The notes beneath the pieces are model-generated. The model searched no databases and was not told the DNA's origin. It saw only the letters and a program-made list of their open reading frames with translations. From contig NZ_WNXC01000004.1 in the NCBI RefSeq assembly GCF_014172405.1, forward strand, positions 186,001 through 250,000: 64,000 nt of DNA, in the 5' to 3' direction. Of this stretch, positions 56,012 through 64,000 are shown piece by piece; position 1 is the first letter of the stretch, and each line of letters opens with the position of its first letter. A program made the translations under genes and the position numbers. The DNA comes from Pedobacter gandavensis. Its GTDB lineage: Bacteria; Bacteroidota; Bacteroidia; Sphingobacteriales; Sphingobacteriaceae.

Positions 56012-59000
56012 TTACTTCAACCACTTCTTAAATACCTCAGAAATTTCTTCTTCCAGAACTGGCTTCGACAGGAAGTCGTTCATTCCTGAAAGGATACATT
56101 TTTCCTTTTCTCCTTTCACATTACCGGCGGTTAAGGCGATAATTGGCACCTGCAACAGCCCCAATTCGTTTCTAATGTACTGCGTGGCCTCATAACCATT
56201 CATTTCCGGCATCTGAACATCCATCAGGATCAAATCAGGCAATTGTGTTTTACAATGCACCAAACATTCCAGTCCATTGGCTGCTTCATAAATCTCTGCC
56301 ATGGGTACAATTCTTTTCACGATGGTTTTGGCGAGCAACATATTGATCAGGTTATCTTCCACAATGAGTACATGGATCTGCTGCTGACTTCTTTCCATGG
56401 TGGTCATTGAATTGTCTTTCCCACATGTAAAAAGCGACTTTCTATTTGTCGGATCAGTATCCCAACCTTCCTCCACCGCATCTTCTACCCTTAACAGGAT
56501 ATCAAAAAAGAACGTACTTCCCTTCCCAAGGCTGCTGATCAGCTCTAATTTGCTACCCATCAGACCCAAAAGCTGGTTAGAAATACTCAGCCCCAGTCCT
56601 GTTCCTCCATATCTTTTCGTAGTAGAACCATCCTCTTGGGAGAAAGCTTCAAACACTTTATGATGCTTATCTAATTTAATCCCGATTCCGGTATCCTTGA
56701 CCTCGAAGCGGATCATCATCAAATCTCCTTGTTTTGGCGATAGTGCAGCGATTTTAAGGACAATCTCTCCGGTATCCGTAAACTTCACGGCGTTGCTGAG
56801 AAGATTGATCATGACCTGTCTGAGGCGAACCCAGTCTGTCCATATAAATCTCGGCACATTTTCAGCAATAATCAATTTGATTTCCAATGCTTTCCGCTGC
56901 GCCTGATACATATTAATATCTATGGCCTGATTTCCCATTTCATGGAGGTCACATTTCTCGATTTCCAGTTCCAACTTACCAGATTCGATCTTAGAGAAAT
57001 CCAGGATATCACTAATGATCCCCAATAAGGCATTGGCGGACTCATTGACGATGGTCAGGTATTGTTCCTGAATTGGACTGAGTTCGGTTTTTAAAACCAG
57101 GTCTGTGAATCCGATGACCCCATTGAGTGGGGTACGAATTTCATGGCTCATATTGGCTAAAAACTCAGATTTCGCCATGCTGGCATGCTCCGCCTGCTCT
57201 TTGGCTTTATTGAGTTCCAAGCCCTGCCTGCTGCTTTCGGTTATATCCTGACTAAAGATCATGATCCCCCCGATCTTTCCATCAAACTGGTACCATGGCC
57301 TAAATTCCCATCGTAGGTACTGGTCATGGTCCCAACCTTTCGGTCGCCAGATATCAATTTCATTTTTAACCACTTCTCCCTTCAGGCAACGGTGGTGAAT
57401 GTCCTTCCAATGCTGACTTATATCCGGCAGGACATCATAGTGCAATTTCCCAAAAAGATCCATCCCTTGTAATTGATGCTCTTCCAGCCAACGGTTACTC
57501 ACCGCAATGTAACAAAGCTTGGTATCTAACATGGCCACTGCAGCAGGCGCATGGGTCACAAATGCAGACAGCCTCGCTTTTTCTTCTGAAAGTGCTATTT
57601 CCGCTCGTTTTTTCTCGTCGATATTTTGGAATGTTCCATAAATGCGCTTGCAGACTCCCCGCTCAAAGTCCGTATGCCCCAACACGCGAACCCAGATTTC
57701 ATTTCCGTTGTAGGTCTCCAGCAAGAGCTCCAAATCCCAGGCATCCCCCAGCTCCATCGCCTTTTTTACGCTGGCAGCGATTTTATCCCGGTGTTCTCCT
57801 TCCTTATAAAATAGCAGTGCAGTTTCCATCTGAGGCTCATAACTTACCGGAACTTCATGAATCTGTCTGGTGATTTCCGTCCAGCTTAACGTTCGATGGA
57901 TCAGATCCAGGTCCCAACCTCCAATCTGCGCCACTTCATTGGTTTGCTCCAACATTTTGGTTGTCCTTTCCAACTCCTTTTCCAGGAGATGCTTCTCGGT
58001 CACGTCAATCGCATTTACAATCGCATATTTTCTTCCGGAAAGGTCATGCTCTACGACGTTATTATAAAATAACACTCTGGTAGATCCATCCTTATGCATA
58101 ATGGTCATCAATCCAGATGCTTTCCCCTTCTTCGCCAGGACTTTCAAATATTCCCTCACAAAAGGTTGCTGTTTTGGGAAGGTGAGGTCGAATAAGGTCA
58201 GGCTGGAAAGTTCGCTGGCTTTATAGCCTAACAACAACGCACCGGCAATATTTACGGAGATAAAACCGCCTTCCATATCATGCGTGCACATCAATCCCTG
58301 AGAGTTCTCAAAGAAAGAGCGCATGTTATTTTCACTCAACCGAATCTTTTCATCGCGTTCTGTTTCAACGCTAATGTCCCTGGCAATGGCAAAGACATGA
58401 TCTGTTCCGGGTTCTGGTGTTGCGGTCCATTCCAGAACTTTATATTCTCCTTTGGAGGTTAAAAAGCGAACAACGAAATTGATGGAAGTTAATCCAGCAC
58501 TAAGCTTTTCCATTTCTTCAAAACTACCTACCAGATCATCGGGATGAACAAGGCTTAAAAAGCTATGCGACATCAATTGTGAGGATTTCCAACCGAGCAC
58601 CTTCTCAAATGCAGGGTTGATTTTCTTAAAAAAACCATCCAGGCCGGCAATACAGATCAGGTCATTTGACAATTCATAAAGCTGGTCAAAATATTGATGT
58701 TCTGCCTTCTCCCTACGGTTGATAATCATCGCCATTGCCTGAGAGGCAAGCATCGCTAAGGCTTTTCTTTGTATATCGGTCAGGACTTTAGGTGTAGAGC
58801 CCAATACACAGAGAGAGCCAATCGCATATCCCGAAGGATCTACCAAAGGGTGCCCTGCATAAAACCTGACATGGGGGTATCCAGTCACCAGGATGCTATC
58901 TTTAAACCGGTCGTCTTTTGTGGCATCTTCTATCTCAAAGATGGCTTCACTTAGAATCGTATATTGGCAAAAAGCTATTTCCTTGGCAGTTTCGGTCACG

Positions 59001-59197
59001 TCGATCCCTACTTTGGACTTAAACCATTGTCGGTCTTCGTCCAGTAATGCGATCAGCGAAACCGGAGCTTCACAGATCAAAGAGGCCATTTCCGTAATTC
59101 TGTCAAATTCCTTTTCTGCAGGAGAATCCAGGATTTGATAGCGTCTTAACGCCATCAACCGTTCCTTCTCCTCTAGTGGTAGACTGGGTATTTTCAT
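56012..59197 (-). CDS. Hybrid histidine kinase, GAF-PAS4-HisKA-HATPase-REC
   Basis: 1061 residues, soluble. GAF (about 10-160, beginning [20 protein letters not shown]), four PAS/PAC domains (about 165-285, 285-410, 410-535, 535-655), HisKA with [16 protein letters not shown], HATPase ([25 protein letters not shown]) and receiver with [13 protein letters not shown]. Clearly a paralogue of the kinase at 42068. The start is moved 18 codons in from the longest frame to match [10 protein letters not shown], aligning with the first kinase. The [17 protein letters not shown] fourth PAS may sense a redox or small-molecule signal; unknown. Confidence 0.92.
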   Translation of the reverse strand: MKIPSLPLEEKERLMALRRYQILDSPAEKEFDRITEMASLICEAPVSLIALLDEDRQWFKSKVGIDVTETAKEIAFCQYTILSEAIFEIEDATKDDRFKDSILVTGYPHVRFYAGHPLVDPSGYAIGSLCVLGSTPKVLTDIQRKALAMLASQAMAMIINRREKAEHQYFDQLYELSNDLICIAGLDGFFKKINPAFEKVLGWKSSQLMSHSFLSLVHPDDLVGSFEEMEKLSAGLTSINFVVRFLTSKGEYKVLEWTATPEPGTDHVFAIARDISVETERDEKIRLSENNMRSFFENSQGLMCTHDMEGGFISVNIAGALLLGYKASELSSLTLFDLTFPKQQPFVREYLKVLAKKGKASGLMTIMHKDGSTRVLFYNNVVEHDLSGRKYAIVNAIDVTEKHLLEKELERTTKMLEQTNEVAQIGGWDLDLIHRTLSWTEITRQIHEVPVSYEPQMETALLFYKEGEHRDKIAASVKKAMELGDAWDLELLLETYNGNEIWVRVLGHTDFERGVCKRIYGTFQNIDEKKRAEIALSEEKARLSAFVTHAPAAVAMLDTKLCYIAVSNRWLEEHQLQGMDLFGKLHYDVLPDISQHWKDIHHRCLKGEVVKNEIDIWRPKGWDHDQYLRWEFRPWYQFDGKIGGIMIFSQDITESSRQGLELNKAKEQAEHASMAKSEFLANMSHEIRTPLNGVIGFTDLVLKTELSPIQEQYLTIVNESANALLGIISDILDFSKIESGKLELEIEKCDLHEMGNQAIDINMYQAQRKALEIKLIIAENVPRFIWTDWVRLRQVMINLLSNAVKFTDTGEIVLKIAALSPKQGDLMMIRFEVKDTGIGIKLDKHHKVFEAFSQEDGSTTKRYGGTGLGLSISNQLLGLMGSKLELISSLGKGSTFFFDILLRVEDAVEEGWDTDPTNRKSLFTCGKDNSMTTMERSQQQIHVLIVEDNLINMLLAKTIVKRIVPMAEIYEAANGLECLVHCKTQLPDLILMDVQMPEMNGYEATQYIRNELGLLQVPIIALTAGNVKGEKEKCILSGMNDFLSKPVLEEEISEVFKKWLK

Positions 59198-59310
59198 AGA
59201 GATGATCAATCTATATGGAGCAAAACTAAGGCTCCATAACAAATATAACATTTACAAACAAACAATAGATATGTCAAAATGATTCAAAAAGATGATCTAT
59301 TTCAAAATTA

Positions 59311-59362
59311 TTGCAAAAAAAAAGCAGGCAACCAGAAATTAAATTCTGAAGGCCTGCTTTTT
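59311..59362 (-). terminator. Intrinsic terminator after the GH125 gene
   Basis: On the minus strand AAAAAGCAGGC (59362-59352) pairs with GCCTGCTTTTT (59329-59319), with an inner CAGAA/TTCTG stem, followed by a T run (plus-strand A run 59315-59320). Confidence 0.75.
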
Positions 59363-59394
59363 GGAAATTAAGCTTTTTTAAGATCGTATTTCTT

Positions 59395-60837
59395 TTAAGC
59401 CAACAAATGCGGCCTTTCTTTATACGTTTTCCAAAGGAATTCTCCGAATATGGTGTTTGTCCAGGCAAACCAAGCTCTGGTAAATTTCTTAGGATCATTC
59501 TTATGGAAGGATTCATGCATGAATCCGGTATCTCCATGGCATTTCTGCAACATTTCCAAACAGTATTTAATCTCTTTTTCGTCGGAACTGGTCAGGCCTC
59601 TTGCAATGATACTCATTGGCCAGATCATGTCTTTTCCGATGTGTGGGCCTCCGATTCCTTCCGCAGCAGTCCCTTTAAAGAAGAATGGATTATCATCCAA
59701 TGAATGGATCATTTTGCGGGTATTCTGGTAGATCGGATCATCAGCAGAAACTGCCCCAAGATATGGCAATGCCAATAGACTTGGAATATTTGCATCGTCC
59801 ATCATGTTGTAACTGCCCATACCATTCACTTCAAAAGCATATACTTTACCATATTTTTCATGGTTAAATACGGCATATTTCTGAAGTGCATTTTGGACTT
59901 CCAGCGCCAGTGCATCCAGGTCTTTAGCAGTTTGTTCATCTGCTTTAATCGCTCTAAAGATTTCAGCAGCTTGTTTTAAGCTCACAACAGCGAAAAAATT
60001 AGAAGGCACCAGGAAAGAGAAAACGGTGGCATCATCACTTGGGCGGAAAGTAGAACAAATTAACCCAACTGGCTTCACCGGATAGCCATATCCCATCATC
60101 GGAACACCATCGGTTGCCCAGGAAGTATGACGTTGAAACGAATATGGACCATCGTTTTCTTTACGTTGTTGCTCTTTAAAAGTCTTTAAGGTCAGTTTTA
60201 CTGAGGCTTGCCAATCGGCATCAAATGGAGTCGTATCATTGGTTTCTTTCCAATAACGGTAGGCTAAACGAATTGGGTAACACAAGGAATCAATCTCCCA
60301 TTTACGCTCATGTAAGCCCGGTTTCATATCCGTAACATCATTTTTCCACTCTCCTAATTTATTAGGATCATTGTAAAATGCGTTGGCATAAGGATCTTTC
60401 AGGATACATTTCACCTGGTGGTTGATGACCCCATTTACCAGATTTTTCAGCGGTTTATCTTTTTTAAGGAAGGGCAGGTAAGGCCAAACCTGTGCCGTAC
60501 TATCACGCAGCCACATGGCATCAATATCACCAGTGATCACATAGGTATCCGGTTTACCCGCTTTTTCCGTGTAAGTGACAGTTGTATCTAAAGTATTTGG
60601 GAAACAGTTATTGAATAACCAGGCCATTTCTTTGTTTTTCACATTGGCAGAAAACTCAGTAATCGCGCTTTCTACCGCTTTACTGCTGAAATGACGTGAA
60701 GCAAGTGGAACCCTTACCGTTGGAAAAGTCGATGCCGAACCTGAGGAAGCAGGTGCTGCAGCAAAAGATACCAGATCGCTGGCCATTAGTCCTGCTCCAA
60801 GGAGCCCTGCTTTTTGAATAAATGATCTTCTTCTCAT
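59395..60837 (-). CDS. GH125 exo-alpha-1,6-mannosidase with Tat signal peptide
   Basis: 480-residue glycoside hydrolase of family 125 (metal-independent alpha-mannosidase, DUF1237), acting on mannan or N-glycan alpha-1,6-mannose. Recognisable segments: MAWLFNNCFPNTLDTTV, GDIDAMWLRDSTAQVWPYL, WEIDSLCYPIRLAYRYW, HTSWATDGVPMMGYGYP, and EGIGGPHIGKDMIWPMSII. The leader MRRRSFIQKAGLLGAGL has a twin-arginine motif (RRxFIxK) ahead of a modest hydrophobic segment, so Tat export to the periplasm is likely. The start at 60837 is chosen to begin with this leader. The adjacent terminator ends its transcript. The SusCD pair 9 kb upstream may supply substrate. Confidence 0.93.
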   Translation of the reverse strand: MRRRSFIQKAGLLGAGLMASDLVSFAAAPASSGSASTFPTVRVPLASRHFSSKAVESAITEFSANVKNKEMAWLFNNCFPNTLDTTVTYTEKAGKPDTYVITGDIDAMWLRDSTAQVWPYLPFLKKDKPLKNLVNGVINHQVKCILKDPYANAFYNDPNKLGEWKNDVTDMKPGLHERKWEIDSLCYPIRLAYRYWKETNDTTPFDADWQASVKLTLKTFKEQQRKENDGPYSFQRHTSWATDGVPMMGYGYPVKPVGLICSTFRPSDDATVFSFLVPSNFFAVVSLKQAAEIFRAIKADEQTAKDLDALALEVQNALQKYAVFNHEKYGKVYAFEVNGMGSYNMMDDANIPSLLALPYLGAVSADDPIYQNTRKMIHSLDDNPFFFKGTAAEGIGGPHIGKDMIWPMSIIARGLTSSDEKEIKYCLEMLQKCHGDTGFMHESFHKNDPKKFTRAWFAWTNTIFGEFLWKTYKERPHLLA

Positions 60838-60988
60838 TTCGAAAAATATTTGGTTGTAATGAAGCAATTTTAAAAAGGCAATATACTATAAAGATCCTAA
60901 ATCACAATCCTTATCAATAGCCCATAAACGAAGATATAAATAGTTTTAGCAAAATAAAACGAATGTAAATTTCCGTCTTGAAAGGGAC

Positions 60989-63766
60989 TTAATTTTGCTT
61001 GCGGATATTGATTTGTCGTTTGCGTTCCCGCAGTTCAAAAACAACATGCTCGGAGTTTTTATGGAGCAGATCTGCATTAAAAGTATCTTCCAGAAGTCGG
61101 AAGTTTTCTTCGAAAAGATCTGTATTGATCCGCACTTTATAGGTATCCTGTGGAAGGTTCATAAAGAATTCGCCATTTTCCGTAGTGAGGGTACTAAAGC
61201 TTTCTCCTCTGGAATTACTGATCATAATCCTGATGTTCCCAGGATGGAATACCTGATTGGAATGCAGGTCCTTCTGAACATTTAATTTCCCGGAAAGGTA
61301 TTGACTCTGACGGAAGGGAATGTAAAAGGTCTCATTCTGACCAAGCTCAAAAGTTTGGCGGAAACCATGAGCAGGTCTCCAACCTTTTATGGTGTTGACC
61401 TGACTAAGATCAACAGTGTAAGCAGCCCTCGGAATATTTTTATAAGCAATCTCCCCCTTTTTATTGGTCATCAGCTGCTGTGACGCAATGGAAATGGCGG
61501 CATCTGGAATCAACTCATCACCAAGATCATAAATTCCGTTGGTGTTTATGTCTTTAAACAACTGCAGTTTCATGGTTACAAAGCGCCTGATCCCAAGTAA
61601 TGGGACATGGAAGCTTTTGCGGATGCTCATACTCACGTAATCAGACCTATTGCCCATCACAGTCTTTACATTTTTAGCGCCAAACACACGAAATGACAGA
61701 CCTTGATTGTTCAGGTCCAGGCTCAGGTCTCCCCTTGCCATAAACTCCGCGATAGGCAGGGAATTGTCCTTCGTGTAATCCATCTGAAGGCGAAAATGTA
61801 GCAACTCCTTCAAAAATGACCGTTCATAATAAGGCGCAATTTGTAGTCGCCGGGTCGAATACCCATTATTCAGGTAATTGATAAAGTCGAAATAATAAGA
61901 AGGTCCATTGTCTAAGCGGGCAAAAACTCCGTAGTTTCTGGTGCTAATTGTGCCATAAGCATTGAGGCTATATTTTGCGGATTTAATCTCAGCGTTCCCC
62001 AAATTTATGGCTTTCGAGTTTACAGTCGGATCTTTGGGCACATAGTTTCTCAAAATATTGCCGGAGAAATTGGCAGAAAGCCCTTTTCCGATTTCGATTC
62101 CCATGTTCAAGTTCTGCTTAAAAGACTTGATGAGGAGCAGATCGGAAGAGGAATGCATCTGATCGACCATAGAACTGATCCATGTCAGGTACCCTCCATT
62201 AAACTTCCAGCCCGTTTTTAAACCATATTCCGCAATTCTGCCGGCAAGCAGAGACTGTTTGAACCTTCCGGTATCCAATGCAGGATTCAATTGTCGTTCA
62301 TTGTAATCGAACAGGAGGCCGACCGACATTCGCTTAAATTGAAGGGTAAATTCGTTATTCGACTGTAGTAATCCGCGGTTGATACCGGGGTAATTGGCAT
62401 CTGTATGATTAAGGCCGAGCCTGGCTATAATCCACGGACTAAAATATTGATAATTTGCAGCTACACTGCTCCCATTCCTTCTGAATTGTTGTTCAGGACG
62501 ATAAAACGCTTCAGTACTTACACCTGCACGAAGCATCAGGTGGTGATATTTATTCCAGTTTAACTCATAAGTACTCCTATTCAGGAGACTATTGATCTGA
62601 TTTTCGCGGTCAAAGCTAGCGATCGTCTGGTTTTCCAATTGTTGATTTCCAGCGAAACTAAACGTTTGTGTACCACTTAATATCTTTGCATCGCCAATGC
62701 GACTATTCAAGCCTAATACTTCTGCCCGATAATTCCTGCCGTTGTTGTAAGCTATTCGTGCGCCCATTCCATCAATGAGGAATTCGCTAAAATCAGATTG
62801 ATCTCCTACCGAGAGCAGCCATTGTTTACTGCGGTAGTTTATAAAAGCGTATCTGGAGGAGCCATCCAGCTGTGAATTGAAATTATCTGTTCTATAATTA
62901 AAGCTCAGATCACGGCCTTTACCGAGCTCCAGCTTCCCATTACTATTTACATAAAAACTTTTCTGGTCGTTGGTGAAATTTTGCGCTACAAATTCCACAC
63001 TCATTGGAAAGTTGTACCATCCCGAAGGGTTTTCGGCGAATACCGTTCCAAATGCGGAAACCTTTTGAAGCAGCAATTGGTTTTCTTTCTTTTGATTGGT
63101 CACCTGTAGGGTTATTTCCTGATTTTTGAAATCATCCAACATTTTTGTGGCCAGGCCAAAGCTATAATTGAGCAGGGTATCTTTTCCTGACTCAAGCCTA
63201 ACCTTGGTATTTTTTCCCTGTTTGAGAGGTAATGAAGTATTAACCAGTACATTCAACTCTTCTGTAGCATTGCCTTTATTGCTCAATAATAACTGGAAAG
63301 TCTGGTCTTTATTTGCCTTTGACAAAACCAGATTTGGACGAAGCAAAGTTGCCTTCCACCTGGAATTGGAACCAACGCTAGCGGCAAACGCATAGGTTGT
63401 CCTTTCTGAATATCCTGCTACCTGCAGGAATAATTGGATCGGGTATACACCGGAAGCAGATTGTATAGCAGCAGCTAACCTTAATGGTAAGGACAGTGTC
63501 TGATTTGGCCCCAGTTCAAAGACCCTTCTATTGTCGAAAAGCAATTGCCATCCCTCCGGAACTTCCGCTGCGATAGTCAGCTTACGCGTAATGGCAGAGG
63601 TATTCCTCAACACCACAGTATTAAAACTATAGGTATTTCCATTTTGCATTACCGTATCCTTCAGGAAAGTAAGATTCACAGATTGGCCACTGGCCGTTGT
63701 TAAAAAGCCAGGGCATAGAAAACCCATGAAAATAAAGAAAGCCCTGTTAATCAGGGCTTTCTTCAT
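60989..63766 (-). CDS. Usher-like outer-membrane protein with NEW3-like and SdrD-B-like domains
   Basis: 925-residue secreted protein that I do not recognise with certainty. Signal peptide MKKALINRAFFIF to TTASGQS, an N-terminal pair of Ig-like NEW3-type domains (about 25-230), a long beta-strand-rich middle (about 250-700) that looks like a large outer-membrane barrel, a calcium-binding-like SdrD-B repeat FKDINTNGIYDLGDE (near 750) and a second small beta-sandwich (about 815-920). The barrel and the SdrD-B region recall usher proteins that assemble surface fibres. Upstream, 26 nt away, is a subunit-like gene. The first 30 nt of the coding region form a terminator-like hairpin. Start could be a TTG six codons earlier. 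Confidence 0.55.
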   Translation of the reverse strand: MKKALINRAFFIFMGFLCPGFLTTASGQSVNLTFLKDTVMQNGNTYSFNTVVLRNTSAITRKLTIAAEVPEGWQLLFDNRRVFELGPNQTLSLPLRLAAAIQSASGVYPIQLFLQVAGYSERTTYAFAASVGSNSRWKATLLRPNLVLSKANKDQTFQLLLSNKGNATEELNVLVNTSLPLKQGKNTKVRLESGKDTLLNYSFGLATKMLDDFKNQEITLQVTNQKKENQLLLQKVSAFGTVFAENPSGWYNFPMSVEFVAQNFTNDQKSFYVNSNGKLELGKGRDLSFNYRTDNFNSQLDGSSRYAFINYRSKQWLLSVGDQSDFSEFLIDGMGARIAYNNGRNYRAEVLGLNSRIGDAKILSGTQTFSFAGNQQLENQTIASFDRENQINSLLNRSTYELNWNKYHHLMLRAGVSTEAFYRPEQQFRRNGSSVAANYQYFSPWIIARLGLNHTDANYPGINRGLLQSNNEFTLQFKRMSVGLLFDYNERQLNPALDTGRFKQSLLAGRIAEYGLKTGWKFNGGYLTWISSMVDQMHSSSDLLLIKSFKQNLNMGIEIGKGLSANFSGNILRNYVPKDPTVNSKAINLGNAEIKSAKYSLNAYGTISTRNYGVFARLDNGPSYYFDFINYLNNGYSTRRLQIAPYYERSFLKELLHFRLQMDYTKDNSLPIAEFMARGDLSLDLNNQGLSFRVFGAKNVKTVMGNRSDYVSMSIRKSFHVPLLGIRRFVTMKLQLFKDINTNGIYDLGDELIPDAAISIASQQLMTNKKGEIAYKNIPRAAYTVDLSQVNTIKGWRPAHGFRQTFELGQNETFYIPFRQSQYLSGKLNVQKDLHSNQVFHPGNIRIMISNSRGESFSTLTTENGEFFMNLPQDTYKVRINTDLFEENFRLLEDTFNADLLHKNSEHVVFELRERKRQINIRKQN
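63735..63763 (-). terminator. Terminator-like hairpin at the start of the usher-like gene
   Basis: On the minus strand AAGAAAGCCCTG (63763-63752) pairs perfectly with CAGGGCTTTCTT (63746-63735) over a 5-nt loop, immediately after the ATG at 63766-63764, and is followed by TATTTTC. It covers codons 2-10 in the signal peptide region. Confidence 0.6.
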
Positions 63767-63792
63767 CAACTGTATGATGGTCAAGAAATTTC

Positions 63793-64000
63793 TTATTGAT
63801 TGGTCATGGTATAAACTACGCCGATCGTATACTCGCCCGTTTGGTAAGTATATCCAGGTACTGCTTTGTAATCCAACGTAAAGTTACCAGAACCACGGCT
63901 ACCTGAGGCCACTGTAATTGCTGCTCCGGTACTTGCAGGTAGAGCCTGGTAAGTACCGCCGGTTTTACGAATTTGCAATACGGAAGTTGGCATTGGAGAG
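63793..64000 (-). CDS. Secreted subunit-like protein, 5' part outside window
   Basis: Only the last 68 residues are visible and the frame is open beyond the right edge, so the ATG at 63993 is probably internal. The segment is Gly/Ser/Thr/Ala-rich and ends in beta strands (NFTLDYKAVPGYTYQTG then EYTIGVVYTMT), a pattern seen in pilin-like, WxL-like or spore-coat-U-like surface subunits. The family is not identified. It stops 26 nt before the usher-like gene on the same strand, so they are probably cotranscribed. Confidence 0.45.
   Translation of the reverse strand, partial: SPMPTSVLQIRKTGGTYQALPASTGAAITVASGSRGSGNFTLDYKAVPGYTYQTGEYTIGVVYTMTNQ

Noticed and set aside
60989..63766. T9SS sorting domain at the C-terminus of the usher-like protein
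   Set aside because: The last residues (KRQINIRKQN) lack the Ig-like C-terminal domain with the terminal K-rich hydrophobic pattern expected of a T9SS cargo.

Overview
The window is a contiguous chromosomal stretch from a Bacteroidota bacterium, most likely a Sphingobacteriaceae member close to Pedobacter. The taxonomic call is inference from gene content: the SprA translocon of the type IX secretion system, a SusC/SusD pair, a DUF4292 lipoprotein, a fused E1 alpha/beta dehydrogenase, several promoters of the Bacteroidota form TTG-N19-22-T(A/T)nnTTTG, and few purine-rich ribosome binding sites. No tRNA, rRNA, CRISPR array, transposase, integrase or phage gene was seen.

Layout. 1-5.8 kb (+): end of fabH, then accB and accC (malonyl-CoA supply for fatty acid synthesis), tatC, rpiB and an M28 peptidase. 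5.9-10.9 kb: a GIN-domain secreted protein (-), then a lutB-like iron-sulfur protein and a fused 2-oxoacid dehydrogenase E1 (+) in one tight unit, and a lipoprotein. 10.9-25.2 kb (-): maeB-ruvA-sprA-gcvH-vanZ-small lipoprotein, then feoA-feoB and a SprT-like protein, probably read as one or two long units. 25.3-37.1 kb (-): envelope and housekeeping genes: lytic transglycosylase, gatA, two TatA-type genes, an EnvC-like protein, a DUF4292 lipoprotein, a TPR protein, dut, a polysaccharide flippase, acylphosphatase, a nitronate monooxygenase-like protein and an amidohydrolase. 37.4-41.7 kb (+): DUF6266 protein, DinB-like protein, rluF, rlmN, comF. 42.1-49.5 kb: hybrid histidine kinase (-), glyA (-), dxs (+), rocD (-). 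49.6-60.8 kb: SusD/SusC (-), an outer-membrane barrel protein (+), a second hybrid kinase (-), and a GH125 alpha-mannosidase with a twin-arginine signal (-). 61-64 kb (-): a 930-residue usher-like outer-membrane protein preceded by the 3' end of a beta-rich, subunit-like gene cut by the window edge.

How parts connect. TatC and two TatA proteins could export the GH125 enzyme, whose leader carries a twin-arginine motif. SusC/SusD, the mannosidase and two related GAF-PAS hybrid kinases suggest local glycan sensing and uptake, although they are not one operon. SprA sits between ruvA and gcvH, an arrangement I recall from other Bacteroidota.

The least explained signals are: (a) three perfect hairpins followed by T-rich tracts, placed inside the early coding sequence of vanZ, gatA and the usher-like gene on the transcribed sense; (b) two copies of an 18-bp sequence, each followed by a hairpin, between comF and a kinase gene, one with a well-spaced promoter whose predicted start falls on the repeat; (c) an approximately 100-nt multi-hairpin fold upstream of feoAB; and (d) the subunit/usher-like gene pair at the right edge, the best candidate for an undescribed surface system. 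All of these are read by eye and no search or folding calculation was run.
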